Assembly: GCA_913030665.1 (NCBI GenBank)
Contig: CAJWFS010000011.1
Location: forward strand, 1 to 37,626
Direction of reading: 5' to 3'
Length of the DNA: 37,626 nucleotides
Origin: an uncultured Acidimicrobiaceae bacterium
GTDB lineage: Bacteria > Actinomycetota > Acidimicrobiia > Acidimicrobiales > MedAcidi-G1
Of the stretch, positions 1 to 9,898 are shown piece by piece (positions within the stretch are counted from its first letter, which is position 1; each line of letters starts with the position of its first letter). A model generated the notes under the pieces. That model was not told the DNA's origin and made no database searches. It worked only from the letters and a program-made list of their open reading frames with translations. The position numbers and the translations under genes are program-made.

Positions 1-524
1 AGTTCGACTGGCGCAAGGGCTTCAAGTTCTCGACCTATGCCACCTTCTGGATCCGTCAGGCCATCGGTCGGGCGCTCGACCAGAAGGCCAGCCTGGTGCG
101 CCTCCCCGGCGACCGTTCGGCAAGCCTCCGTGCAGCCCTTCGGGCCGTCTCCGGCAACGGCGATGAGTTGGACGAGGAGCACGCAAGGCTGCACCGCCTG
201 ACCACCCCCACCTCGCTGGACCGGACCATCGGTGACGACGACAGCAACGAGTTGGTGGACCTCCTCCCCGACGCCGCTCCCGGCCCGGAACTGGAGGTAA
301 TGGCGATCGCCGAGAACGAGATGGCCACCCGCCTGCTGGACGTCCTGGACTCCCGTGCCCGCTACGCCGTCGAGCAGCGCTTCGGCCTGACCGATGGCCG
401 CAAGCGCAGCTACCGCGAGGTCGGCGAGGAGTTGGGTGTCACAGCCGAGGCGGCCCGCCGTCTGGTCAAGCGTGCGGTGACCATCGTCAGGGACCGAGCC
501 ACCGAGGTCATCGACGCAGCCTGA
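1..524 (+). CDS. RNA polymerase sigma factor, sigma-70 family (5' truncated)
   Basis: The reading frame is open from the window edge (first full codon at base 3) to TGA at 522-524, so the N-terminus lies outside the window. The visible part opens with the region 2.3/2.4 signature FDWRKGFKFSTYATFWIRQA, which melts and recognises the -10 element. A region 3 segment follows (SLDRTIGDDDSNELVDLLPD), then region 4 with a C-terminal helix-turn-helix (SYREVGEELGVTAEAARRLV). The family directs core RNA polymerase to promoters. In primary sigma factors the last helix usually reads close to VTRERIRQIE; here it is VTAEAARRLV, so -35 recognition may differ. This fits a group 2/3 sigma better than the housekeeping RpoD, but without the N-terminus I cannot assign a specific sigma. 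Confidence 0.93.
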   Translation, partial: FDWRKGFKFSTYATFWIRQAIGRALDQKASLVRLPGDRSASLRAALRAVSGNGDELDEEHARLHRLTTPTSLDRTIGDDDSNELVDLLPDAAPGPELEVMAIAENEMATRLLDVLDSRARYAVEQRFGLTDGRKRSYREVGEELGVTAEAARRLVKRAVTIVRDRATEVIDAA

Positions 525-592
525 GCACGCCGGTCCATCGCCCGAAAGGGCGGACCATCCAAATGCAGGGCGGCCCCGTAACGGGTCGCACG

Positions 593-598
593 TAGGCT
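593..598 (+). promoter_or_regulatory. -10 element TAGGCT of DAHP synthase (leaderless)
   Basis: TAGGCT is followed by six bases (ggatcc) and then the GTG start at 605. That puts the expected transcription start on the start codon. No Shine-Dalgarno sequence lies in front of the GTG. No clear TTGACA-like -35 is seen. Confidence 0.6.
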
Positions 599-604
599 GG
601 ATCC

Positions 605-1978
605 GTGAGCACGAGCACCGACCCGCGCGCCTCCACCGACTGGGACCCCCGATCCTGGCGTGACCGAGTCGCCCTCCAGCAGCCCCACTGGCCGGACGCC
701 GACGCCCATGCACGGGTACTTGAGCAACTCGGGGTGCTCCCGCCGCTGGTCTTCGCAGGCGAGTCACGCGAGCTGACAGCGAGCCTCGCTGCCGTGGCAG
801 AGGGGAAGGCCTTCCTCCTGCAGGCCGGCGACTGCGCCGAATCGTTCGATACCGTCGCCGACTCGATCCGCGACCGGTTGCGGGTGATCCTCCAGATGGC
901 CGTGGTGCTCACCTACTTCACCGGAGTGCCGGTAGTCAAGATCGGCCGTATCGCCGGGCAGTTCGCCAAGCCGCGGTCCAACGACACCGAGACCATCGAC
1001 GGTGTGGAGCTCCCGGCGTTCCGAGGCCACATCGTCAACGACATCGGCTTCACGGCCGGGGAGCGCACCGCCGACCCTCAGCGCCTCCTCACCGCCTACA
1101 ACAGGGCCGCCGCCACCCTGAACCTCCTGCGGGCCTTCACGAAGGGTGGCTTCGCCTCCCTCTCCCGGGTCCACCAGTGGAACCGGGAGTTCGTGGCCTC
1201 CAGCCCCGCCGGCCAGCGCTACGAGGCCCTGGCCGACGAGATCGACAGGGCCGTGCAGTTCATGTCCGCCTGCGGCATCAACAGCGAGACCCTCATCGAC
1301 CTTCGCCAGGTCGACTTCTACACGAGCCACGAGGCCCTACTGCTGGATTACGAGGAGGCCCTCACGCGTCAGGACTCGCTCACCGGCGACTGGTACGACT
1401 GCTCGGCCCACATGCTCTGGATCGGCGAGCGCACCCGTCAGCTGGACGGAGCCCACGTTGAGTTCCTCCGAGGGGTCTGCAACCCACTGGGATGCAAAAT
1501 CGGACCTACGGCGACCCCCGACGAGGTCCTGGCCCTCTGCGAGGCCCTCAACCCGGACCGCCAGCCCGGCCGGCTCACGCTCATCACCCGAATGGGTGCC
1601 ACGAAGGTCGTGGACCTCCTCCCTCCCCTGCTGAATGCAGTCCGCGACGCCGACCACCCCGTGGTGTGGGTCTGCGATCCGATGCACGGCAACACCTTCA
1701 CGGCCGACGACGGACGCAAGACCAGGCACTTCGAGGACGTACTGGCCGAGGTGTTCGGCTTCTTCGCCGCCCACAGGTACACCGGCACGCACCCGGGTGG
1801 CGTCCACCTGGAGCTGACAGGCGACAACGTGACCGAATGTCTGGGCGGGGGGTCAGACCTGGTCACCGCCAACCTGGGCGACCGCTACGAGACGATGTGT
1901 GATCCCAGGCTGAACGGAAGCCAGAGCATCGACTTGGCGTTCCGCCTGGCCGAGCTCCTGCGCAACGTAGGTCACTGA
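605..1978 (+). CDS. 3-deoxy-7-phosphoheptulonate synthase, class II (DAHP synthase)
   Basis: This cytosolic enzyme condenses phosphoenolpyruvate and erythrose 4-phosphate, the first step of the shikimate pathway to aromatic amino acids. The 457-residue product is the usual length for class II (plant/actinobacterial AroA-II) enzymes. Metal-ligand candidates are Cys77 in QAGDCAES, His361 in DPMHGNT, Glu403 in HLELTGDN and Asp433 in MCDPRLN. The spacing of the last three matches the Mycobacterium tuberculosis enzyme as I recall it (His369, Glu411, Asp441). The GTG start sits six bases after a TAGGCT -10 element, consistent with a leaderless message. The gene is monocistronic and converges on the VWA gene, with 40 bases between stops. 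Class II enzymes are often called aroG or aroF in actinobacteria, so no symbol is assigned. Confidence 0.96.
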   Translation: MSTSTDPRASTDWDPRSWRDRVALQQPHWPDADAHARVLEQLGVLPPLVFAGESRELTASLAAVAEGKAFLLQAGDCAESFDTVADSIRDRLRVILQMAVVLTYFTGVPVVKIGRIAGQFAKPRSNDTETIDGVELPAFRGHIVNDIGFTAGERTADPQRLLTAYNRAAATLNLLRAFTKGGFASLSRVHQWNREFVASSPAGQRYEALADEIDRAVQFMSACGINSETLIDLRQVDFYTSHEALLLDYEEALTRQDSLTGDWYDCSAHMLWIGERTRQLDGAHVEFLRGVCNPLGCKIGPTATPDEVLALCEALNPDRQPGRLTLITRMGATKVVDLLPPLLNAVRDADHPVVWVCDPMHGNTFTADDGRKTRHFEDVLAEVFGFFAAHRYTGTHPGGVHLELTGDNVTECLGGGSDLVTANLGDRYETMCDPRLNGSQSIDLAFRLAELLRNVGH

Positions 1979-2018
1979 CCAGCCTGGAGCGGCACCGCCG
2001 TCAGACACCCGGCCCTGC

Positions 2019-3500
2019 TCAGACCAGGTTCTCGACGAAGCCTTCCAACTGGCGGAGGTTCCGCACCTCGTGCACCCCGTCGCACCAGGTCCCGTACTCC
2101 CCCACGATCGAGTCTCCGGTGTCCCAGTAGGCCTTCGGTTCGGGGTTCAGCCAGAACACCTTGCGTGACCTGTGCTGGAGCTCCTTGAGGATCCACGACT
2201 GCGAGGCGTGGTAGTTGTTCCGGGCATCGCCCAGGATTAGGACCGTTGTCTTGGGGCCGACGTCCTTGCCGTACCTCTCCCAGAACACACCGAAGGCATG
2301 CCCGTAGTCCGAATGGCCGTCCACCCAGACCACGTCGGCCTCCATATTGACCCTGTGGACCGCATGGCCAATGTCCTCCACTCCCTCGAAGAACCCGGTC
2401 ACCTCGTCCAGGCCGTCGATGAACACGAAGGACCTGACCTTCGAGAACTGACCGCTGAGGGCGTACACGAGGTGCAGGGTGAAGCGTGCGAACGCGGCCA
2501 CCGATCCCGAGATGTCCGCCACCACCATGATCTCCGGCTTGGCCGGGCGGGGAAACTTGAACTTCGGCTCGGCCGGCACGCCGCCGTAGCTCAGGGAATG
2601 GCGCATCGTGTTGCGGAAGTCCAGCGGGCCCTTACGACCGTGCCTCCGCTTGCGTGCCAGACGGACGGCCAGCTTGCGCGTCAGCGGGTAGATGGCCTTC
2701 TTGAGGTTGACCATCTCCTCGCGTGAGGCGTGCATGAAGTCGACGTCCTCGGGAAGCGGCTTGCGCAGAGTCCTGGCCATCGCCTCGACCCCGCGGTCCG
2801 CCACCAGGCGCCTTCGGATCTCCGCCTCGATCTCGAGCTTCAGGCGGTCCAAGCGGTCGCTGAACTCGTCCCGCTCGAGTCGCTCCTCCAACTGCGTCAG
2901 GTTGGCGGGAGCATCGGCTCGGGCGGCCTCCATGAGGCGGTCCAGCATCTCGTCTAATTCCAGGTTCCGGAGCGTGCGGTACAAGTAGTAGGTGCCACCG
3001 ACCGGCCGTCCGGGCTCCATTCCGGCGAACCGCATGACGGCCTGTCGAGCCAGAGCCCGGAGCATCGCCTCGTCTCCGTTCATGAGTGCCCTGAAGAGCA
3101 TTTCGGCCAGCTGCTCCGGCGTGAGGGCCGACATTCCACCGCCGCCACCGCCCTGCGCCTGGCCCTCGCCCGGCATCGTGGCGTCCTCGTCGTCCGAGGG
3201 GTCACCCGAAGCGGCCCCGTCCACGATCTCGTACTCGGGGCCCCGAAGGGAGAAGTAGACCTCGAACACCACTTCGAAGGCCCGCCAGTGGCTGTGGTTC
3301 TTGACGAGCGTGGCACCCAGGGCGTACTTGAACGCCTCGCGGTCCTCGATGGGAATGTGGGTCACCGCCTCCATGGCGTCCAGGTTCTCGGTGAGGCTGA
3401 CCGGGAGTCCCGCGTTCCGAAGCTCGATGATGAAGCCGCTGACGAGGCCCAGCAGCGGCTGGTCCGACGACGGTGCGGTAATCGGATCGGTGACGGTCAC
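2019..3500 (-). CDS. VWA domain-containing protein (CoxE-like), MoxR partner
   Basis: The 493-residue protein carries a C-terminal von Willebrand factor A domain (about 322-485) with the MIDAS metal-binding motif DISGS at 329-333. The N-terminal part (about 15-95) is helical. A Gly/Asp-rich linker (about 97-124) and a charged helical region (about 175-290) follow. No signal peptide or membrane segment is seen, so it is probably cytosolic. It lies 22 bases downstream of a MoxR ATPase on the same strand. MoxR-VWA pairs act as chaperone-like modules that insert metals or mature protein complexes; the CoxD/CoxE pair for CO dehydrogenase is the best known. No coxL/M/S or other client gene lies nearby, so the client is unknown. 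Confidence 0.88.
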   Translation of the reverse strand: MTVTDPITAPSSDQPLLGLVSGFIIELRNAGLPVSLTENLDAMEAVTHIPIEDREAFKYALGATLVKNHSHWRAFEVVFEVYFSLRGPEYEIVDGAASGDPSDDEDATMPGEGQAQGGGGGGMSALTPEQLAEMLFRALMNGDEAMLRALARQAVMRFAGMEPGRPVGGTYYLYRTLRNLELDEMLDRLMEAARADAPANLTQLEERLERDEFSDRLDRLKLEIEAEIRRRLVADRGVEAMARTLRKPLPEDVDFMHASREEMVNLKKAIYPLTRKLAVRLARKRRHGRKGPLDFRNTMRHSLSYGGVPAEPKFKFPRPAKPEIMVVADISGSVAAFARFTLHLVYALSGQFSKVRSFVFIDGLDEVTGFFEGVEDIGHAVHRVNMEADVVWVDGHSDYGHAFGVFWERYGKDVGPKTTVLILGDARNNYHASQSWILKELQHRSRKVFWLNPEPKAYWDTGDSIVGEYGTWCDGVHEVRNLRQLEGFVENLV

Positions 3501-3522
3501 TTCGAGGGCCCGAACTTCCGGC

Positions 3523-4422
3523 TCAGGTGTCGGTGGCGGTCAACTCCACCGGATTGTCGGCGAACTCCTTGACCACCTTCTCGATGTCCGTGCGGTACTT
3601 GAGGAGCACGTTGGCGGTGTCGATGGCGGTCTTGGCGTCGATCTGCTCGATCCCAAGTAGGACGAGGGTCCTGGCCCAGTCCAGCGTCTCGGACACTGAC
3701 GGGTTCTTCTTGAGGTCCAGTTGGCGGATCGACCGCACGATGCGGGCCACCTGGTCGGCCAGGTTCTCGTCCACCCCGGGCACCTTCATCGACACGATCT
3801 CCCGCTCGCGCTCCAGGTCCGGGTAGTCGATGTAGAGGTAGAGGCAACGGCGCTTCAGCGCCTCGGACAGCTCCCTCGTGCCGTTCGACGTGAGGAACAC
3901 CAGCGGGATCTGGCGGGCCTCGACGGTGCCCAGCTCGGGTATGGACACCTGGTACTCGGAGAGGATCTCCAGCAGCAGGGCCTCGGTCTCCACCTCCACC
4001 CGATCCACCTCGTCGATGAGCAGCACCACAGGGTCATCCGACCTGATGGCCTCCAGCAGAGGTCGGGTCAGCAGGAACTCCTCGGAGAAGAGGTCGTCCT
4101 CGACCTCGTTCCAACTGGCACCGTCGCCCTCGGTCTGGATGCGCAGCAACTGCTTCTTGTAGTTCCACTCGTAGAGGGCCTTGGACTCGTCGAGGCCCTC
4201 GTAGCACTGCAACCGTATGAGCCTGGCGCCGGCGATCTCGGCCACGCTCTTGGCCAACTGGGTCTTGCCGGTACCTGCCGGACCTTCCACCAGCACCGGC
4301 TTGCCGAGCCGGTCAGCCAGGTAGACGACTCCGGCGATCCCGTCGTCTGCGAGGTAGTTGACGTCCGCGAGGGAGTTGCGGACCGATTCGAGGTCGGAGA
4401 ACCGTGGGGGCTGTTCGATCAT
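3523..4422 (-). CDS. MoxR-family AAA+ ATPase
   Basis: The 299-residue protein has Walker A GPAGTGKT at 47-54 and Walker B VVLLIDEVD at 132-140. Arginine-rich sensor regions around LKRRCLYLYIDYPD follow, in the order expected for MoxR-type AAA+ ATPases. Members form hexamers that remodel partner proteins using ATP. The following gene encodes the VWA partner, so the two form a MoxR-VWA operon. The ATG at 4422 is preceded by TAGCCT plus six bases and has no Shine-Dalgarno, indicating a leaderless mRNA and supporting this start. The fold is certain, but the cellular target is not visible from the neighbourhood. Confidence 0.92.
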   Translation of the reverse strand: MIEQPPRFSDLESVRNSLADVNYLADDGIAGVVYLADRLGKPVLVEGPAGTGKTQLAKSVAEIAGARLIRLQCYEGLDESKALYEWNYKKQLLRIQTEGDGASWNEVEDDLFSEEFLLTRPLLEAIRSDDPVVLLIDEVDRVEVETEALLLEILSEYQVSIPELGTVEARQIPLVFLTSNGTRELSEALKRRCLYLYIDYPDLEREREIVSMKVPGVDENLADQVARIVRSIRQLDLKKNPSVSETLDWARTLVLLGIEQIDAKTAIDTANVLLKYRTDIEKVVKEFADNPVELTATDT

Positions 4423-4428
4423 GTGGCG

Positions 4429-4434
4429 AGGCTA
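4429..4434 (-). promoter_or_regulatory. -10 element TAGCCT of the MoxR-VWA operon (leaderless)
   Basis: On the minus strand TAGCCT is followed by cgccac and then ATG at 4422-4420. This is the same spacing as at other leaderless genes in this window. No convincing -35 is seen. Confidence 0.6.
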
Positions 4435-4473
4435 CCGACCGGCCAGTTCCGCTCCGGCATCCGGAGCACTGGA

Positions 4474-5727
4474 TCAGGCTCGGATCTGGCCGTCGCCCCT
4501 GACCACGTACTTCTGGGTGGTCAACTGCTCGAGGCCCATCGGACCACGGGCGTGCAACTTCTGTGTGCTTATGCCGATCTCGGCGCCGAAGCCGAACTCC
4601 TCGCCGTCCACGAACCTGGTGGAGGCGTTGACCAGGACGGCTGCGGCGTCCACCTCGGTCGTGAAGCGGGCGGCGGCCACGTCGTCGGTGGTCACGATGG
4701 CCTCACTGTGGCCGGAACCCGTCTCGTTGATGTGGCTGATCGCCTCGTCCAGGTCATCGACCACCCGCACGGAGAGCTTCAGGTCGCCGTACTCCGTCGA
4801 CCAGTCGGCATCAGTCGCCACCCCGATGCCGGGCACGACCTCACGGGCCCGCTCGTCGCCCACGAGCTCCACGCCCTCCAGGGCGGCGACCGCCATGGGG
4901 AGGAATCGCCCGGCCACACCAGCGTGCACGACCAGGCTCTCAGCTGCATTGCACACCGATGGCCGCTGCACCTTGGCGTTCACCAGGATTGACGCCGCCA
5001 TGTCCAGGTCGGCCGCTTCGTCCACGTAGACGTGGCAGTTGCCGTCGCCGTCGATCACGTAGGGCACGGTGGCGTTGTCCAGGATGGAGCGGACCAGGGA
5101 GGGGCCGCCCCGGGGAATGAGGCAGTCGATATGACCGCGCTGCTGCATGAACTCGACGGCCGCCTCACGGCTGGAGTCGTCGACGAGGACTAGGGCATCG
5201 GCGGGCAAGCCGACGTCGACCAATGCCGCCCGGATGCTGGAAGCGATCGCCATGTTGGAGGCCAGGGCGGCCGAGGAGCCCCGCAGGAAGGCGACGTTCC
5301 CAGACTTCAGGCAGAGGCCGAAGGCATCGCTGGTCACGTTGGGTCGGTTCTCGTAGATGATCGCCACGACTCCGAGTGGAACCCGGACCCGGGTGATCTC
5401 CAGCCCGTTGGGGCGGGTCCACTCATCGGCGACAAGGCCCACTGGATCCGCCAGGCCCGCCACCTGCCTCAGCCCGGACGCCATGCCGGCGATCCGATCC
5501 GGGTCCAGGCGTAGGCGGTCCAGCAAGCCCTGTGCCATCCCGGCGGCTTTGCCACGGGCCATGTCATCGGCGTTGGCCCCGAGGAGCTTTGCCACGTCGG
5601 CTTCCAGCCGGTCAGCGGCCCCGCGGATGGCCGCATCCTTCTGGCCTGTCGGCGTCCGGGCCAAAATCGGGGCCACAGAGCTGGCCCGCCGTGCCAGTTC
5701 GGGTATCGAGGTCGGTGTCCCGGACAT
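4474..5727 (-). CDS. proA: Glutamate-5-semialdehyde dehydrogenase (gamma-glutamyl phosphate reductase)
   Basis: ProA reduces gamma-glutamyl 5-phosphate with NADPH, the second step of proline synthesis. The 417-residue product from the ATG at 5727 is exactly the family length. The aldehyde-dehydrogenase-like catalytic cysteine is Cys259 (QRPSVCNAAES). Other conserved blocks are GVVAIIYENRPNVT at 119-132 and LIPRGGPSLV. An in-frame upstream extension to 5982 is open, but it would run through the divergent murJ start and shows no ProA-like residues. TAGCCT seven bases before the ATG also supports the short form. The partner kinase gene proB lies about 1.8 kb away beyond the opposite-strand murJ, so the usual proB-proA pairing is split. 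Confidence 0.97.
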   Translation of the reverse strand: MSGTPTSIPELARRASSVAPILARTPTGQKDAAIRGAADRLEADVAKLLGANADDMARGKAAGMAQGLLDRLRLDPDRIAGMASGLRQVAGLADPVGLVADEWTRPNGLEITRVRVPLGVVAIIYENRPNVTSDAFGLCLKSGNVAFLRGSSAALASNMAIASSIRAALVDVGLPADALVLVDDSSREAAVEFMQQRGHIDCLIPRGGPSLVRSILDNATVPYVIDGDGNCHVYVDEAADLDMAASILVNAKVQRPSVCNAAESLVVHAGVAGRFLPMAVAALEGVELVGDERAREVVPGIGVATDADWSTEYGDLKLSVRVVDDLDEAISHINETGSGHSEAIVTTDDVAAARFTTEVDAAAVLVNASTRFVDGEEFGFGAEIGISTQKLHARGPMGLEQLTTQKYVVRGDGQIRA

Positions 5728-5734
5728 GGTCCGC

Positions 5735-5740
5735 AGGCTA
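5735..5740 (-). promoter_or_regulatory. -10 element TAGCCT of proA (leaderless)
   Basis: TAGCCT on the minus strand, then seven bases (gcggacc), then the proA ATG at 5727. It lies in the 60-base divergent gap between proA and murJ. Confidence 0.55.
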
Positions 5741-5787
5741 CCCAGTGCCCCCGAGGCGTCGGTCGGCGGGGTCGGGCCGCGGGTACC

Positions 5788-7455
5788 GTGGCACCGGTGG
5801 CGCCGGATACCGACGATCAGTCGAACCGACCGGACGGTAGTGGTTCGTCGGCGGTCGCCGCGGGAATCACCCTGTCCCGCATTGCCGGCCTGGCCCGTGA
5901 GTCGCTCCTGAGGTCGGTGCTGGGCCTCGGCCCGGCCGCGGATGCCTTCGCCGCCGCCCTCCGGATCCCCAACCTGCTGCAAAACCTCCTCGGCGAGGGT
6001 TCCCTCTCGGCGTCGTTCATACCCGTGTACAGCCGTCTGCTCGGCGAAGGCCGGGACGACGAGGCTGGACGGGTGGCCGGTGCCGTGGCGGGGCTGCTCA
6101 CCGCCATGGCAGGCGTCCTCGTCGTGGCCTCCATCGTGCTGGCCAGACCACTAGCCGTGCTCCTGGCGCCGGGCTTCGAGGGCCATCGCCTGGACATGAC
6201 CGTGGACCTGCTGCGAATCACCACCGGCGGCCTGGGGCTCCTCGTGCTCTCCGCCTGGTGCCTGGGCGTCCTGAACAGCCACCGCAAGTTCTTCCTGCCC
6301 TACGTGGCGCCTGTCCTCTGGAACGCCGCCCAGGTGGCGGTACTGGCAGTGGCGGCGTTCGGCGACTGGTCGCCCCGACGGGCCGCCACGGCTCTCGCAT
6401 GGGGGCTCGTGGCGGGCGGATTCCTCCAGTTCGGCGTACAGGCCATAGCCGTCTGGCGTCTCGCACCCGACATCCGTCCCTCCTTCGGCCGAGGCAACGC
6501 AGCCGTGGCCGACGTCCGGAGGCGCTTCGGACCGGCAGTCCTGGGTCGTGGCGTACTGCAACTCTCCGGATACCTGGACCTGCTGCTGGCTTCCCTGCTG
6601 GTCACGGGAGCCGTCGCCGGGCTGCTGTCCGCCCAGATCCTCTACGCACTACCAGTGGCCCTGTTCGCCACCAGCGTGGCGGCAGCCGAACTTCCCGAGA
6701 TGTCCCGCCTGACCTCCACAGTCGGCCTGGCAGACCGTGCCCTGGCCGCCCGACGCAGGACCGCATTCTTCGTGGCCTTCTGCACGGTCGCATACCTGGT
6801 GCTCGGCGAATCCATAGTTGGTGCGCTGTTCGGATGGGGAGCATTCGACGCTGACGACACGCGGACAGTAGCCCTGGTGCTGGCCGCCTACTCACTGGGC
6901 CTACCGGCAGTCGCCTCGTCGAGGATCTTCCAGAACACCCTCTATGCGATCGGCGACACCAGAGGCCCCGCTCGCATCGCCGCACTTCGCGTGGGGCTGG
7001 CGGCCATAGTGGGAGTAACGCTGATGTTTCCACTGGACCGGCTGGCGGTCCACAGCGGGGAGTTGCTGGCGCTCGACGGCATCGGTTGGTTCAGACCGCT
7101 GGGCAGCAGCATCCGGAGTGGATCACCGGACCCGCACCTGGGTGCGGTCGGCCTGGCCCTCGGCTCGGCCTGCGCCGCCTGGCTGGAGTTGGCGTTGCTC
7201 AGCCGTCGTTGCCGCCGATCGATCGACGGAACCTCAGGTCCTTCAGCGGTCATGTCCCGCCTGGCGCCCGCCACCGGCGCCGCCGTGATCGTGGCCCTTT
7301 TGGCCAGGTGGGCCACCGACGGCCTTCCTGCGATCGCCGTGGCGCCGATAGGGCTGGCCGTCGCAGGCGGCGCCTACGTCCTGGTGGCTGCAGCCACCGG
7401 GGTGGCAGAGGCCGGCCTGGTCACAGGCCCGGTACGGCGTCGGCTCCGCCGCTGA
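5788..7455 (+). CDS. murJ: Lipid II flippase MurJ (MviN family)
   Basis: The 555-residue integral membrane protein has about 14 hydrophobic segments, as expected for the MOP-superfamily flippase that moves lipid II across the cytoplasmic membrane for peptidoglycan synthesis. The signature region after the first helix (DAFAAALRIPNLLQNLLGEGSLS) is typical of MurJ. The assigned GTG at 5788 gives about 25 polar residues (rich in Asp, Ser, Gly) before the first helix; an in-frame GTG three codons later is also possible. No Shine-Dalgarno or clear -10 is seen, so the start is uncertain. The gene is divergent from proA and convergent with proB, placing a cell-wall gene on the opposite strand between the two proline genes. 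The C-terminus ends in an Arg-rich tail. Confidence 0.93.
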   Translation: MAPVAPDTDDQSNRPDGSGSSAVAAGITLSRIAGLARESLLRSVLGLGPAADAFAAALRIPNLLQNLLGEGSLSASFIPVYSRLLGEGRDDEAGRVAGAVAGLLTAMAGVLVVASIVLARPLAVLLAPGFEGHRLDMTVDLLRITTGGLGLLVLSAWCLGVLNSHRKFFLPYVAPVLWNAAQVAVLAVAAFGDWSPRRAATALAWGLVAGGFLQFGVQAIAVWRLAPDIRPSFGRGNAAVADVRRRFGPAVLGRGVLQLSGYLDLLLASLLVTGAVAGLLSAQILYALPVALFATSVAAAELPEMSRLTSTVGLADRALAARRRTAFFVAFCTVAYLVLGESIVGALFGWGAFDADDTRTVALVLAAYSLGLPAVASSRIFQNTLYAIGDTRGPARIAALRVGLAAIVGVTLMFPLDRLAVHSGELLALDGIGWFRPLGSSIRSGSPDPHLGAVGLALGSACAAWLELALLSRRCRRSIDGTSGPSAVMSRLAPATGAAVIVALLARWATDGLPAIAVAPIGLAVAGGAYVLVAAATGVAEAGLVTGPVRRRLRR

Positions 7456-7480
7456 CTCCAGAGGGCCACGTACGCGGCCG

Positions 7481-8592
7481 TCAGGCCGGAAGCACGACCA
7501 GGTCGTCGGCGTGGATCACCTCGTGTGCCATGCCTTCAGGCAGGTCCGGGGTGCGTACTCCCATGTGTGCACGCAGCAGGGCGGAGTCGTGGCGGACCAT
7601 GCCCTTGGCGAACACCGTGCCGGTGGGGTCACATACCTCTACCGCTGAGCCGGCCTCCCATGTGCCGTCCACCTGCACCACGCCGGCCGGGAGCAGCGAG
7701 ACCCTCCGCCCCTCCAGGGCTCGCCGGGCTCCCGCATCCACGACGATGCGTCCAGTTGAGCCGACGGCGAAGGCGATCCAGAGGCGCCTCGCCCCCAGGT
7801 CGGAGTCGCGCGCGTGTACGACCGTCCCGACACCCGCAACGCCGTCGCAGGCGTCGACCATCACGCCGTCCCGGCTCGCATCGGCTATCACGGTCCGTAC
7901 CCCCGACCAACTGGCGATCTTGGCGGCGGCCAGCTTGGATGCCATGCCCCCGCTGCCCCGGACAGATCCGGTCGAACCGGCGAGGCCCTCGAGCTCCTTG
8001 TCGATCTCGATTATCTCCTCGATGAGCGAAGCCTCGGCATCCATCCTCGGGTCGGCCGTGAAGAGACCCGGAGTGTCGGTCAGGAGCACAAGGGTGGCTG
8101 CGTCAACCAGGTGTGCCACCAGGGCGGCGATGCGGTCGTTGTCTCCGAACCGGATCTCGTCGTCGGCGATGGCATCGTTCTCGTTGACCACAGGCACCAC
8201 GCCCAGGTCCAGCAGGCGGTTCAGGGTCCCCCGGGCGTGCAGGTACTGGGCCCGTACGAAGAAGTCCAACGGGGCCAGCAGTACCTGGCCGGCTACCAGC
8301 CCGTGACGACCCAACTCCTCGCGGTAGGTGCGTATGAGGGCGCCCTGCCCGACTGCGGACACCGCCTGGAGGGTCACCGGATCCCTGGGACGCATGGACC
8401 CGCCCATACCCAACTCCGGCAGCCCAGCGGCTATCGCCCCTGATGTGACCACCACGACGCGTCGGCCGCTGGAACGCAGGGCCGCCACCTCGTCGCAGAG
8501 CTTGGCGACCATGGAACGATCCACGACACCCTCGTCGTCGGTGATGGACGAGGTGCCGATCTTCACGACGGCGGTGTCACCCCTGCGTGCCA

Positions 8593-8593
<1 letters not shown>
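7481..8593 (-). CDS. proB: Glutamate 5-kinase
   Basis: ProB phosphorylates L-glutamate at the gamma-carboxyl with ATP, the first committed and feedback-inhibited step of proline synthesis. The 370-residue protein has an N-terminal amino-acid-kinase domain (about 6-258) with the phosphate-binding start VVKIGTSS and the block VVPVVNENDAIADDE. A C-terminal PUA domain (about 278-360) follows, giving the full-length bacterial architecture. Its ATG overlaps the obg stop by one base (TGATG), so translation is probably coupled to obg. Obg followed by ProB is a common actinobacterial order. ProA is not the next gene; murJ intervenes on the other strand. Confidence 0.97.
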
Positions 8594-9846
<1,253 letters not shown>

Positions 9847-9886
9847 CTGAGGTGGTTGGTCCGGCCCGTTGGACTTCCAGCCTCCC

Positions 9887-9892
9887 TAGTGT
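9887..9892 (+). promoter_or_regulatory. -10 element TAGTGT of the dGTPase-like gene (leaderless)
   Basis: TAGTGT, six bases (ggcccg), then GTG at 9899. The spacing supports this early GTG as the true start although the N-terminal extension is poorly conserved. Confidence 0.5.
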
Positions 9893-9898
9893 GGCCCG

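Noticed and set aside
3721-4992. A 423-codon plus-strand frame opposite MoxR and proA
   Set aside because: It spans the promoter of the MoxR operon and two real genes in antisense, with no conserved features.
7456-7480. GGCC...GGCC dyad between murJ and proB as a terminator
   Set aside because: The stem is four self-complementary bases with no U-tract, too weak to call.
7086-8306. A 406-codon plus-strand frame across the end of murJ and proB
   Set aside because: It is out of frame with murJ and antisense to proB, with Arg/Ser-rich shadow composition.
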